Shown here: piece after piece, positions 38,199-52,229 of the stretch
How the letters are laid out: each line of letters begins with the position of its first letter
How positions within the stretch are numbered: the stretch's first letter is position 1
Assembly (NCBI GenBank): GCA_033782935.1
Contig: JAWQEG010001374.1
Location: forward strand, 136,001-200,000
Direction: 5' to 3'
From: Petrolisthes cinctipes
Taxonomy: Eukaryota > Arthropoda > Malacostraca > Decapoda > Porcellanidae
Length of the DNA: 64,000 nt
The notes under the pieces: generated by a model
Seen by the model: only the letters and a program-made list of their open reading frames with translations
Database searches by the model: none
What the model was told of the DNA's origin: nothing
Position numbers and translations under genes: made by a program

Positions 38199-38382
38199 AA
38201 GCCCCTTCCGCACGAGAGGCAAACAGATGGCAGGCACAGGCAACTGAGTGGAATTCTCTCGCTTTTTACCAGTGTTACCATATCAAACAGTACCCATTGG
38301 CCACAGGTGCCCGACACCTACCCACAAAATTGGTAACGGTGTCTGCCTGCCGTCTTTTGCCTCTCGTGTGGAAGGGGCTTTA
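38199..38382. mobile_element. TA-flanked MITE with AGCCCCTTCC ends
   Basis: The left arm AGCCCCTTCCGCACGAGAGG and the right arm CCTCTCGTGTGGAAGGGGCT are inverted. Inner motifs CAGATGGCAGGCAC and CTGCCTGCCGTC also pair. Flanks end in TA on both sides. It lies downstream of GEMIN2. Confidence 0.7.
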
Positions 38383-38755
38383 GGATATATTTTGATGCAG
38401 AGTACACTATAAAGTAGTATAACTCATCTCTCACCGCCCCTCTGAAGCCTTTCGTCCCACCATTTGTCAACAGGTTGCAACCTTTTTCATGAGCATCAAG
38501 TGTACTGGACTGAAATCACACACAGCTTAATTTATAGAACAAATTATACTCTGAATGAAATTATATATCTCTGGTGTAGGCTATTGCAATTCACCCTGTA
38601 TAACAGAATGTATTTCTGTAGTTATGTTCAGCTCATCAAATTTCCACTGTATACAAAAGTTATGGTATTAATGTATGAAGCATATGCAACTCCAGTGCTT
38701 ATATCTTGACATTTACAGAGCCTGCAGTGTGATTGCTGAAGCACTCCTGTAGGAC

Positions 38756-41700
38756 TTATTGGTCAGCTAAATCCTCTTGACAAAAGTACCGTGCAACAAT
38801 GCAGATAATGACGTTTAGCTGAGACAGATGGGGGTGGTCAACTGACGGCTGTAAAGGAACAGACAATGGACAGTATTATAGTACTGTATCTAAAAGGATG
38901 TACAGACTCAAACAATGCAATTTTTGTACAATATGTAAATATAAAAATTCAATTTGTGTATTATAAGTGCTTTATATCAGCATCTTACATACTAATAATA
39001 TATATATAGCTAAAAAAGTTAGAAATTATTACTGGTTTCATTCTATTCTACTGCTTGAAACTACAATCTTACAAAGGGGTGGCCAAGAGTTTATTTATGA
39101 AAATAATAATAGTTTATTAAAGTATTGGTACAGTTGCAGATAAAAGTTCCTTTCCACCTACTTGAATTTAAACTCTTATAATATCTGACAGATTTTGAAG
39201 CAGAGTAATTTTGTAGTGGTATGGATGTGTATACATGCTACCACAAAAATACTCAAAAGCTTCAAAATCTGTCTGATATTATAAGAGTTTAGAAATGAGT
39301 AGGTGGAAAGAAGCTTTTGTCTGCAACAGTACATGCATGTACACTCGCCAGCACTGCCGCGTGGACAGGGGCTCACACATATTCAGAGATGTAACACCAC
39401 TGTGAGTATTTAGCTCGAAACAATCCACGTGTGTGAGATGGAGTATCTTCGATACACTAGCACATGAAGTGAACTTTGTTGCTTAAGGAACTAAACCACT
39501 TAAATCTCTTAAACATGTGAGCCCCTGTACCACTCGGCAGTGCTGGCGACTGTACAATTTTAAGGACAACTTTCAAAATCACCCTGAATATATAAACGGA
39601 ACAAATTTTAAAATCTCACCAAGGTAGATCGGATTCTGGCACACATCCTGGCCACATGTCTGATGTGTGAGCAGCTCTCGGGTGTGAGAGGCTTCTCCAT
39701 ACAGGCTAAAATCGCATAGAACCAACGTCCCTGAGCTTCTGAAAATTCCAACACCTCCAGCCACTGGGCATGCCATTCCAGGAGGTTCTGTAGCCCTTGC
39801 TGTAAATGAAGAGGAAAAATTCAACGAACCTTCAATAATAAAATCTTGTCAGTAATATTATTTGACATATGATTCACAGTTATTTTTTTCTTTCAAATAT
39901 GGTAGTATATTATTCATATAATGATGAATTAGCAGGAGCAAATATTTGGTGTTTAGAGAATGTAATGTGCAAGTATGATATATTGTAAAACCAATTTATT
40001 CTCTGTGTCATGCATATGGATTGATGCCTTGGTCCCTCATGAAAATTCCCCTATACAATAGGACTGACAAAGGCAGAACAGCAAAAGATTTTCCAACTAC
40101 AGTATTTCAACAAAATATTACTGGAGGCCTGCCTATCCATCCCAAAAGGGCTACTGACTTCTTGCTGCCCTCAAGGGGGTTTGCTTAGAAGTGCAATGTG
40201 TTGTGTCAAGATAATAAAAATATCACAAAATGGCGGGAATAATGTGTCCATGTGGCAACAAGTACGCAATGATTGATAAAACTGACTGATACCAGCTCTG
40301 CTGCTCTGTTTACCACACTTCTTCACCTACCATCACTCCATAATACTGTACCTTATTTCATGTTAATATACATTATTGAATATATTTCTGCAGTATATCC
40401 TTTTTGTGAAATTGTCATGTTTTTGTGTGTGGGCAGCTGTGTATGGGAACGAGATACAAGTGAAAGCAAATGTAGTTTTGGGGGCGGGTGTGCATGCAGT
40501 CAGTCATACGCATCAAAATTAAGCCATCTGATATCTCGGATTTTTGGATAACTCTACAAGTGTCCCCCCCCCCCACCCCCCCCCAATTGATCCAAGTTAG
40601 TAAGGGTTTACTGTATTATAATACAGGTTTACTTAAAATGCTTCATAATGCATAATTTTGGGAGGTCAAAAATGGATTAATCCAATTAACAGTATTTCTT
40701 ATGGTAAAAATTGATTCGGTTTTCGAACAGCCTTCTGGAACGGATTAATTTCAAAAACTGAGGTACCACTGTAGCTGGTTTAGGCGATATTTCCATGAAC
40801 ATCCATTGGGTAACTGGGGCTTCCCTAGTACCCCAGTTGTAGGTAGTAAATACTGTAAATAAGTAAATAATCAGATGCTTTTTTTTATTTTCATTACCAT
40901 AATTTTATCAATACAAATAAGTTCATGTATGGACACCAACTATGGGTGAGGGACTGCACCACAGAGTTACCAATGTATGGTACCTTTTGCAATATGCAAT
41001 ATCTTCAGCTGTGAAGTATTGGTATGGAAAATCTGAAGGTTGTGATGCAAGCTATTGCACTGTTCATAGAATGAATAATGGGCTTTGCATTGTGGATCTT
41101 ATAAAAGCACTGGCACTAGCCTATCAGCTTAGAAATAAGAGAGGGATGAGTGCATTTGTGTTCTATTAGTATTTTCTAGACAGGAAGTAAGTTAATAACA
41201 TTCCTGTCCACCTACCTGCTTAATGTTAAGGAGAATACTAAGGAGAGGTTGCTGTCCTTCTACCAATGGAGGTTGGGATGTACCCTGGTTGGCCTTTTCC
41301 AAGAGAGACAACTGGAACCCATTTCCAAAACACAGCTGACACCACTCTTCCCGCTTCTTGATACCAGGCTAGATATTCGGGAACAAATTAGTAGTTAGAT
41401 CACCCTGCAAAACCATCTAATGAAATATTTGATATGGTTACTGACAATACTCAAATATTCAAAGTTTGTTTTCCCTGCTCCCTCGACAGACAAGAAGTAC
41501 TTGTGATGTGTAATACAATGACTAGCAAGGGTCTTCAGAGACATTCTACTGGTGGTAATATTTTTTAAAGAATTAAATAGCATGTTTAATAGTACACTCG
41601 CTTCATAAATTAGAATTCAGTCATGTATTCAGGAACCTTAGATCAAGTATGACAGCAATCCACTGCAACATCTCTCTAGGGAATATACGTTACTGTAACC

Positions 41701-43669
41701 AAGACAAAAATTCTTCTCTCCATTATTTTTAAAAAGTTGATGGAGGTCCAAGTTCATCAAGGGGAAAAAAAATAAGAGATAAAAAGAATGCAAACTCCTT
41801 AAAAAAAGGCCAGGTTCACATTCACTCCCACTTCAACCCCACAAACTTCTCAGCTCTCCATAAGTACTGTACATTAATGCATGCACAACAAAGTTCATTC
41901 ATTTACCCTAGGTGAAGGAAGCCATTCCTGAACTGTTTAAAGTTAAAACTTTTTATATACATGCCACAAAAACCATACTTACAAGGGTGATAGGGGGTTT
42001 GGGTATCTTCCCCGAGGCTCGAATAGCAGCAATATGTGTGCGGAGATTTGAGAAGGTAGCCATGAGCTCTTGTTGTGTCTCAAGGGTGGGAGTAAAGCCT
42101 TGAGGTGCTGCTGCCTTTACCTGTTTCTGCAAACAAGAAATAAAAATTGTATAAATGGACAAAATATAAATGCAAAACGGTACAGGAAAAATGGTGTTCC
42201 CAGTCTCTCACAAAGAAACTTGGAGGAGAGCAGAAAAAATTAATAAGAACATGTCAGTTTCAGCATATGTAGTGACAGGGCTGTTACAAAGAGGAAAAGA
42301 ATATTAAGGGCATTTATAAATGCATCACATATATAACTATATTTTAGCAGCAGAAGTAACCTTCAAAATGAAATGGATCTATAACAATAATTAAAATTAG
42401 AAGAGCACTCGAATGAGGTGCATACCTTCGCAATTGCAATTAAATTAAGGAGGAAGCCAACATTACACCCACATTCTTGCCAATAAAATAGAGAAATAAC
42501 TATTCCCAATTTTGATCTTTTACACAAAACCACCAAAATTTAATCACTTTTAGGACTCTTATTGGCCACTCATCCTATACCTACATTTTTATTACAAAAT
42601 AATGTTCAACAATCACTCATATCCAACAAAAAATCTTACTAGCAGTTAAACATACTTTATAATGCAAGTAGCATATTGTATGGCAAACTAACCCTTTCTG
42701 CATTTTAATTTACTATTTTAGTAAAATAATTTATTATTAAAACCCACAATGAATAAGAGTTACTGTAATAATAAATGTATTTTTCATCTTTTGTTTCAAG
42801 ATTTAAATCATTTATTCTCATTGATACACCCACTCACAATCATTGCACAGCCCCACCACCAGCCGACTTTCAATTGATCTTGACTATGCAACTTCCCTTC
42901 ATATAACATGCCCAAGCATCTTACTATGGGAGCTTCACCCCCAAGCCTCACCTTGACCAGGTTGGTGGGTCGCTTCAATCGGTCAGATGACACCTTCACT
43001 GTTACTGTGTCCTGACAACGACTGGCCTCCCACCTGTCAAAATAAAATAATTATCTGTTTTAACTGTACAATAAACATTAAGAAATTCACTTTATATTAA
43101 CAGAAATATAAATGAAAAGGTCTCATTTATAACATAACTAGGAATCCATAAAGAAATATTGTACTGTAGTTTTATTGGGTTTGCATAAGAGTTGGATCAT
43201 GAAAAAATTAAATAGGCACTGTCTGATAACAAAATGTTATGAAGAATAACAAGGATTGGAAACACCATTCACAACTAGGTCACTGTGGGAGACACTGGTT
43301 TAGGCCATGGCCTTCCTCAGCGGCTCGTGGCTGCTTGGCCAGACAGCTTGAGGAACTTCAACAACATCAGAGGAAAAAGAGCTAACAAGATTCATTAATT
43401 AGCATTTCTCAGGAGAGAAAGTGTCTGTGATGAATTCAACAAAGTTATTTGATATATCAACTGGGTTAGATTTACAGTTAACATAATTATTGCAAAGGGA
43501 AAAGAGAGAACATGAATACAAATGAGTACTGTACTCACACCACATGATGAAGGTATTCCTCAGCTGAGGCAGGAGTGCGAGTGGGGTCAAAGTTAGATGG
43601 AATAGGGCTGACAAGTAAGGCCTGAGGTCGTAGCACTTCATCATCTGAACTCTCAATGTCACTGGCCAT
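38756..43669 (-). CDS. GEMIN2: GEMIN2 (SMN-complex subunit, SIP1), 260 aa, 6 exons
   Basis: Exons on the minus strand are 43669-43539, 43033-42952, 42126-41983, 41368-41216, 39799-39620 and 38848-38756; all phases agree. The protein reads MASDIESSDDEVLRPQALLV, TPASAEEYLHHVVWEASRCQ, GFTPTLETQQELMATFSNLR, REEWCQLCFGNGF, LLEWHAQWLEVLEFSEAQGR, WFYAILACMEKPLTPES, then LNVIICIVARYFCQEDLADQ. It matches human GEMIN2 (YSPTLQWQQQQVAQFSTVR; RWLYALLACLEKPL; LICLVSRYFDQRDLADEPS). GEMIN2 holds SMN and binds the Sm ring during snRNP assembly. It is slightly shorter than the human form (280 aa), mainly at the N-terminus. The last exon is short, carrying only the final 30 residues. Confidence 0.95.
39131..39329. 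mobile_element. TA-flanked palindromic MITE in GEMIN2 last intron boundary region
   Basis: Ends CAGTTGCAGATAAAAG and CTTTTGTCTGCAACAG are flanked by TA. The arms extend inward (CCACCTACT, AACTCTTATAATATC, GATTTTGAAGC against their complements), giving one long hairpin. Confidence 0.75.
39342..39552. mobile_element. TA-flanked palindromic MITE, adjacent to the previous one
   Basis: Ends CACTCGCCAGCACTGCCG and CGGCAGTGCTGGCGACTG lie next to TA on each side. Inner arms AGGGGCTCACA and TGTGAGCCCCT continue the hairpin. The end sequence is related to the small hairpin at 58563. Confidence 0.75.
43305..43372 (-). repeat. Dispersed repeat, reverse copy of 31690-31750
   Basis: The reverse complement reads TTGTTGAAGTTCCTCAAGCT, GGCCAAGCAGCCACGAG and CTGAGGAAG, matching the copy near 31700. 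Family unknown. It lies in GEMIN2 intron 1. Confidence 0.55.
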
Positions 43670-43732
43670 CGTTTTCTCAATTATGGTACGATAAAACACT
43701 TGTAGGTGACTTGTAAAATCTGAAACAAAGCA

Positions 43733-44010
43733 TGCACTTTATGATAGTTTACACCAGTTATATCCAGGTAGTTTGCTCAGGTTAGCTCCCGGTAGTTTGC
43801 TCAGGTTAGGTCCCGGTAGTCTACTGTGGTCTAGGTTAGGTTAGGTCAGACTAATTTCCCAAATTATGTTTGTAAAACGGGGCATATCTCGAAAACGGGG
43901 CAACTCCGAGAGAAACATCATAGATGAAAAGTGTCTTAGAATGGTCCAAACTAGTGGGTAATAATACTAAAATATACAATATAGTGAATGAAGTACTTCT
44001 CTACCTTTAC
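43733..44010 (-). mobile_element. GGTAAATATTG-family MITE, diverged copy
   Basis: Contains the internal units CCGGTAGTTTGCTCAGGTTA and CTAGGTTAGGTTAGGTCAG, then AGAATGGTCCAAACTAGTGG. The ends are degraded. It lies just upstream of the GEMIN2 start codon. Confidence 0.65.
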
Positions 44011-44154
44011 CGTTAGTAGTAATCATGGTAGTTAGTAGTAATAGTATGGAAGGTCAGACATTTAAATATGCTCCCTTGTCTCTTGTAACTTTACTAACTT
44101 TTTTATATATGTGTGTTGTGGCTGTGACAATTTCCTTGACAGTCTTTTTTGGTA

Positions 44155-44498
44155 TTATTACAGAATAACTGGGTTTTGGGCTAGGATCGCGCAGTGTTAC
44201 CACATCCGGCTAGGTCCCAGGAATTTGCCCCAGTCACTTTATGATATTTACACCGGTTATATCCCGGTAGTTTGCCCAGGTTAGGTCCCGGTAGTCTGCT
44301 GTGGTCTAGGTTAGGTCAGGTCGGGTTAGGTCAGACTAATTTCCAAATTACTGTATGTTTGTAAAACGGGGTATATCTCGAAAATGGGGCAACTCCGAGA
44401 GAAACACCATAGATGAAGTGTCTGAGAATGGTCCAAAATAGTGGGTAATGATACTAAAATATACAATATAGTGAACCCAGTTCTTCTGTAAATTTACC
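44155..44498 (-). mobile_element. GGTAAATATTG-family MITE, diverged copy
   Basis: Same subfamily as 43733 (CATATCTCG/ATATCTCGAAAA and GGGCAACTCCGAGAGAAAC replace the usual GGGGCATTTG block), ending AAATTTACC. Confidence 0.65.
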
Positions 44499-45249
44499 TT
44501 CTTTTTTTTTTCAGATGGTCCTCCAGTCTGAGGCTGGTGTTGTTACAGTCTGAATCCAGTCCTCCGGCATTAATAGTAGGGTCCTTAGGGGGTTTTCACT
44601 CAGCTGATCGGCGTGACGTCACGATATAAACATTCGCCATGTTGGTAGACTGGCAGGGTTGCCAATTGGTATTTTTCATTATCAAATCAGGTCCAATTTA
44701 GTCATGAAAAATCTGTTTGGTAATAAATAATTTGATTTAGTATTGTATCTGAAAGGTGAATTGTCTGCTGTCTTTTAGATTAACTTACAGTACTATAAAA
44801 CCTTCATCTACACAACATAGGCCTATTACTCATATATATATAAATATATATATATTCACAACTGTAAGTGTAAGAAATATAAACATACAGTATATATGGT
44901 ATTACACTAAATGTACGATAACTCCATTTACCTATTAGAAACACAGGGTGTTCTAGGTATTCGCACTATCATAGTTCTGAAACCTACCAATCAAATCTCG
45001 TCTACGCATTTATAAATATTGATCTGGTTAATGCAAATATTAATAGCATAAGATTTAAAAGACGGTAAGAGTAGCGGCCAGTGCGATTGTGGGGTACAGC
45101 AGATGGTGAATATTATACTACCCGGAAGTTTGGTGTTGGCTCCCTGGATATTAGGGACAACCATAAATTCTTTCTCTTGATCAGCAGTTCCTTGTGTGCT
45201 TCTCCTTGGTTTCTTATCACCTTAGGGATCCGAAAGAAGGACCCACCAG

Positions 45250-45616
45250 GGTATTTATTGAAAGAATTACCATTTTGTAGCAGTGTTGCCAGATCCGGCT
45301 AGGTCCCAGTAATTTGCCCCGTCATTTCCTGTACTTTACCACGGTTATTTCCCGGTAGTTTGCCCAGGTTAGGTCCCGGTAGTATGCCCGGGTTAGGTCC
45401 CGGTAGTTTGCCCGGGTTAGGTCCCGGTAGTCTGCTGTGGTCTAGGTTAGGTTAGGTAAGGTCAGGCTAATTTCGAAATGCCCCATTTGTATCTTGGAAA
45501 TGGGGCATTTGTGGAGGAAATGCCATAGAAGTAAATAGTCTTAGAATGGTTTAAATAATTGGGTAATGAAGGTAGAAAAACCGTACACAATAACGGTAAT
45601 TCTTTCAATATTTACC
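45250..45616 (-). mobile_element. GGTAAATATTG-family MITE, near-complete reverse copy
   Basis: Starts GGTATTTATTGAAAGAATTA and ends TTCTTTCAATATTTACC. An internal unit of about 23 bases (GGTAGTTTGCCCGGGTTAGG) is present about four times, more than in other copies. Confidence 0.8.
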
Positions 45617-47531
45617 CAAACGAGGAAGTTTGTCTGTGTTAGTTAGAACATCTCACCAAGCAGCAACACCGTGACACTCTTAAATATCCCCTTAAAGGAA
45701 GTCTAACACTACCAAATCAATTAAACGTGCTAGACATAACCACTACCCTCTGTTTGTATACATATAGAGGTATACTACAGTAATGATTAGTACCAAATTA
45801 CCAACAACAACAAGTTACCAAATACCAACTGGGCCGCTGAGAGCACTGTGACCAAACCAACTAATGGGGTAAAGTAAACTTATTTACCCAAATTTACCCG
45901 TAAAAGCATAAATGTACTCTAAAACTAGTATTTAGCGTCTCAAAACATAATAATTATTTAGTACAATTATTTACATAAGGTAGTTAGGAAATGCATAAAT
46001 TGATTACTATTGATAATTATTAGTTACCAATAAGAAATACCGTAAGTGCACAATCTGAGCACTAATAAGATGATAACTCTAGCACTCATTGATTTAATTA
46101 CTTTGGCTACCAATAAAGGCGAGGATTGTGTACAAGATAATTATGTCTTCTAACATTTCGAGCACTGAAATTTGGAAAACTGGAATATATAAAGAGGTTT
46201 TCAAGTAAATAAGTAAACAAGTAACTGTCAGTCATGCCTATGTATAAAATGTATAGTTGTCTGGCTCTCTGCATTAATTACTGTTATCATTTATCATGCT
46301 CTCTGTTATTGTTGGTTTTTTGCTAGTTCTACATGTAGTATGTATGCTATTTATTTGTTTTCTTTCACACTGCCATCTGGTTTAATTAATTGGCTCGTGT
46401 ACTTTCTTCCTTGTGTTCGCAGTTTCACACTTTAATTGTAACAGCCTGTGCAGCCATTCCTGTCATGTCCTGTGTAATTTGTTTCATTGTGTTTCTAGTA
46501 TGAATGTGTATTCCTGCCACTAATATACAGGCTGTTGTGTTACACTTCTGTCATGTGTGTGTCAATCCCCTTAGACTTGCACATATAGGTTTACAACTGT
46601 ATGAATGTCTGGCTACATCGACCAGCATAGTCCACGTGTGTGTGTGTGTGTGTGTGAACAATACACAAGTGTCCATGTATGTACACCTGTGCTTTGCTAC
46701 AGTTGGGTGCCAGTAGGTCAAGAGGTTTGCTGGAGTGTGACTGTCTCCTTAAGTAATTCGCCCAAACTCCCAATCGTGCATCAACGTGTATACCTCCTTT
46801 AATTTTCTCCTTTTATTTCCTAAGTACGTTCGGCTTTTCTGAGTTACATTATCTCAATATCTCTTGTCTCTCAGTTGTGGATACCTCGAGTATATCTTAT
46901 TTCCTCCAAGTTATTTAGTCATAATGTCACTAGTCGTTTCTCCTAGACTTCTCTCTCCTAATATCTCTTAAAAACTTTTTCTTCTAATGTATCTTGTGTT
47001 ATCACTGAATTGTCTTGTCTTACTCGTAATTTTCAGTTGTGTCTTTTTTGGGTAATTCAAGTCTACTGTGTCAAGTCATAATATCGCAACTGTGCCTCAT
47101 TCTATCTTTCACTCTTCATTGTTATTTCATTTTCTAAAAGATTTACTCTCACCTCCTCTCTTGCTTTAACTGCTTTAACTATCACTATCAGCTGACATTA
47201 AAAAAAAAACATGTCTATCAATCTGTCTATACCTATCTACCAAACCCTCATATGAGCAAGATTATTCAGAGCAACTATACTTCTCTCGTCTCCAACTGGC
47301 TGTAAGTAATATCTATGAAATGTTTGTGTGGCTTGAGATGGCAAAATATTCAAGCACATTAGCGAGCTGGAAAAAAAAAACCATTGTTGCTCACATCATA
47401 TGCATTCGATTCTTAGGCACACTTCTTAGGCACTTGCACAGCTGAATGAATGTATGTATGTATGTTTAAATATAAAAGAGAAAAGAGGAACAGTTGCATA
47501 GATATTGCAATGTGATGAAACTCAGGCCCTT

Positions 47532-47646
<115 letters not shown>

Positions 47647-47790
47647 CCAGACACGTCACACACACTGGTTATGAAACATGTGTGACTCTCAATATCTTCC
47701 TTATTATATATTCTCCATCCAAGAGTCATATAATTATGATCAGGCAGTATATTTTCCAAGATGGGTGGGCGGGAGTTTATTCGTTCTAGG

Positions 47791-47805
47791 GGAAGAAGAA
47801 GAAGA

Positions 47806-47901
<96 letters not shown>
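47791..47901. repeat. Compound (GAA)n(GA)n microsatellite
   Basis: About 20 bases of GAA repeats followed by about 90 bases of GA. It is complementary to the CT run 150 bases to the left. Confidence 0.97.
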
Positions 47902-47904
<3 letters not shown>

Positions 47905-49920
47905 ATGCTAGGAAGAGGAAATGTACACGGCGATATTTCACAAAAGGAAAAACCAATGACACACACTAACTAACCCTTAGAAAAAAAAAAAAAAAAAAAA
48001 ACGATGATGGCAGCTACAGTAAGAAACTCCGAATTAGCGAATGAGAAGCACAAAGTATCTGGGGGTATTTTGGCAGCTTACCCTTGGCACCCAGTGGTAT
48101 AACGTGGCACTCCTTGACTGGCTTCTCACCCCGGGGAGCCACGCGTTTAACCAACTCCCTAACGACGTGAATCACACATGCAATGATGGCGTGTACATTT
48201 ACTAGTGGGGCTTTATTTAAGGAAGACTATACCACGTTCATGTTTATATGTAAGAGCTAAAGGGAGGAGCTATATATAGGGGTACATGCATGAGGAGAAT
48301 TGAAGGCATGCAAAGGAAGGGGTTAATTAAATGACGAGGGTTTAATAAGTGTGGGGGCTGGAGAAAGAGGATTGAAGATATTTATTGTTGGGTTGTGGTG
48401 GGCTAAAGTCGATTGGATAAGCGTGGTAAGAAGAGGAAAGGAAAGAGACATTATTTGTGGGTCCGAGGTGAGGTAAGGAAGTGGTTTGAAGAGGAGAAAA
48501 GGTGCGGAAACCTACTAACAATTAAGTAATGAAGAACAAATCAGTGTGTGTATGATGTGGGGAGGTAGGGAGAAAGAGGGAGGGGGACAGCTTTAAGTGG
48601 GGGAGAGACAAGAGTAGATTAAGGTGGGGGGGGGGATAAAATGGAGAGGCAATGTGACGTGGGGAAAAGGGGTAGGGACAACGTGAGGTGGGAAGGGGGG
48701 ACAGTCATAGTGTGGTTTGGGAGCGGGAGGGATGGGGGTGGGGAGTTGGGGGGCGGAGGGAGGAGGACGGCAGCAGAAGGTGATATTTAAAGACCAGCTG
48801 GCATCGCGGCAGACGGGAGGTGATGGTCTGCTTAAACATAAACGTTACCACAGCAGAGGAAGGAAGGTGTTGCTCTGCTCCTGTCTACTGTCATTCCTGT
48901 TTATGCCAAGGATAAACACACATACATTAACGGCATCCAACGTCATTGGAAATTCGCGTCAACAGTGATTCGTAGACCAACAGGATTGATGATGTCTGGT
49001 GCTTATTGACTTTTGCTTGATATCACCATCAGTGCAACAGTGTCCAGTAATATGTGTCTAGGAACTCAATGCTTAACGTGAAGTAAATTCAGTTTGTAGT
49101 GTGACCCCAAATAACCAATCTGAGGAATATACTGGAGATACAACATAGTCAACACAACTACTGTTTATCTGTTACAACTGCCGTGGCCACTTACATCACC
49201 ACCATAATCTTCACAACACTCATAGTTTCTTTAACAACTATACAACTCTGTATTTACCTGGTGGGAGAATTAATCCAGGGAATGCCTTTCATTCCTGAGA
49301 GTGATTATAATATGTGCTGAACGTCACTTGGCGTGAATAATAATATGTGCTTTCTGGATAGTGAAAGATAATATAAAATCCCAAGACCATGAAGAATGCT
49401 GATTGGTTTTCATGTAGTGGAGTCATCAAGTACAAGTTTATCATAACAGTGTGACATTACAGTGCTCGTGTATCTTGTGTATGCTGGAATATGGAAATGT
49501 CACTTTTACAAATACACATTCCAAAAAACAGAATTTAGGAAAAGTTGTATTTATATACCGGTAAGAGAATGAACTCATATCTATTCACATGTCGGTGCTT
49601 CAATTAAAAATATTTAGTAAGTATCCAACCAATCTCATAATCCTTTCATGGTTACCGGGCAAATAGAAACCTGTTGAATTTAGTGATCCATTTCAATGCA
49701 TTAGTTAGTAAACAATAGAAGAAAAAGGAGACGACTAAGATCAATAAGATAAGCTCGTTTTGCATTCATTACCTTTGTGCGACACACACTGGTAAAAGGC
49801 AACTAAGCTGGTTCGGAAAGACTGAAACGAGAAGAAAACAAAACACACACACACACACACAGACAAAACTATTCAAGTGTCGCTCTATACAGCCAACAAA
49901 ATCCCCATCGTCCATCCAAA

Positions 49921-52179
49921 ATGCGTCTTCCGTTTTGCTTCCTGTCGGCCGTGTTGTTCCTGCCGTCGCTGCTGGTGGGTGTGGCAGACGGGGCAGACAA
50001 CGTGGCCCTCTTCTGGAACCTCTACGATGCCGTCATCTCCGGGGGGCGGATCCTACACGACGTGGCTGAAGGTGTGGGAGCCGTGTCCAAGGCCATCAGG
50101 GCTATTGACAGCTTCTTGGACTCCACCGCCCAGGCACAGGTGAGTATACGTCTTTAATTAACTAATGATTTCTATAGTCACAATATTTACTCCCAAAAGT
50201 AATGCCCCGAGTTGTTTATTTAATAACTTAATTGCTCATCATAATGGCAAATTAAAAAATAAATTACACCAAGCATTCAAAGGTCATTTATCAAAGCTTA
50301 AGAAACAACATATGACAAACGCATCCAATACATATATTTACGATTGAAAGAATAATAAGTTTCTACAGTAGTACAGAGCTATTCTGTTGATTTTAATGAG
50401 ATGATGCTCTTCATGATGCTCTTATTGCCACGACAGTCCTTGTTCTAGTATGTGATCCATTTTCCTTGTCTTCAGATAACGGAGGCCATGGCGAAGGACA
50501 AGGCCGAAGAGGAAGTAAAATCAACGGAAGAAAAGAAACCGACAGAGGAGGTAAGGTGTGCCACAAGGACAGGGTGACTAATTATAAAGATTTACATAAC
50601 CTCTTTTTCCACTTGGGAGGCTTACAACCACATTCCTCATTCTTATAGGTTCCTTGTTAAAAGAAACCGAAAGTATTATGCTATCATTTGCTGGTACCTA
50701 TAGTATAACTTTCCCAAGGCCAAGGACAACCAGTGAAATTACCACCCAAGGTTAATTAAGTATAGCTGAGTCACGTGACGCAGTGTAAACATAGAAGTTG
50801 TTTGGTTGGCGGTTGTCATGGTAATGTCCGGAGCAGAGTGGAGATTGGCAAGGGTGGGAACAGCAGGAGATAAGGTGGTGTTGTGAGCTGTTGTAATGGA
50901 AGGTGTGGACGGGATGACGCACATTTATTACGATCAATACACTGAATAACTGAGAATGGGGGACTGGTGTATTTTCGTACGTTCTAATTAATTGAAGAGG
51001 CTGACTGAAAAGACAGTAAAATTAAGTAGAGGGATGAAACGAAAAGGTACTGCAATAAAAATGAAAGTTTAGAGATACACTAGCCAGGTGAGGGAACGCT
51101 GACGTACACACGATCATATTAATGTGTATATACCGGTACATATATATATACTCGAAAAATGTTTGTACAGTCGCCCTCCTTTGATATATTTATGATTACA
51201 GGAATTATATATGGAATGACAACTACACATTTCGAGTGACCTCCCCTTCTCTGAAACCAGAAGCCAATGAATAGACAAAAGTAAGAAAATATAATGAATC
51301 TAATTGTCAAATTGTTAAATGTGATTTCCGTGTGGAAATAAACCTTCATTGTCCAAGGGTTTAAATAAAAATAACCTTAAAGGGACAGTGCTGATGTAGA
51401 CAAACTAGAGACAACAAACTCCTTGAAACTGTGCTGTAAAACAGCACCTACATTGAGGAAACATGTTTGATGTGATACTTTGGAAGGTTCAGGATATTTC
51501 ACTTGGCAGACAAGATCACAGGGCTGTTAAAGATTTATTTGCATGTTGTTATTCTGGTATAGTTTGGATAAATCAGCTGCCTTCTAAAACTGTCACAACA
51601 TAATTATAACACCTGCAAAACTGCGACAAGATGAGGACAACCAAGTAACAGAATAATGTGTGTCTCTCTCCCAACAGGCTGCGACGACAACGGAGGGTGA
51701 CAGCAGCAGCAGCAGCAGTAACACAGCCTCCTCCTCCTCCTCTCCCATGCCCCCCAGCATCTCAGGGTGTGGGGCGCTGGGGCTTCATATACGTGACGAC
51801 ACTCTCCCTCTAAAGAAGATGACCGAGTGTTGTTCTACTCACGATGCTTGTTACTCGGCCGCCTGCAGGAGCAACAAGAAGGACTGCGACGGGAAGCTGA
51901 GGTCGTGTCTGTTCGGGATGTGTGATGACCGGACGTTGGGTAAAAGTGTACAGTATAATTGTCGAGGGGCGGCCAAACTGCTCTTCTCAGGCACCATGGC
52001 TCTGTCCTTCCAGCAGTACAACACAGCGCAGGAGAAGCTCGAGTGCAAGTAGGTTATTCACGGTGGCCCGAATGTTGTGTTTGTGTCTATATACAACCTC
52101 CTTGGTTTGTGTTCATATTCACAGCTCTGGTCTGGACATACAGGTTTCCTTCCCAACAACAAGGTCCGTCCCTCTCTCC

Positions 52180-52229
<50 letters not shown>

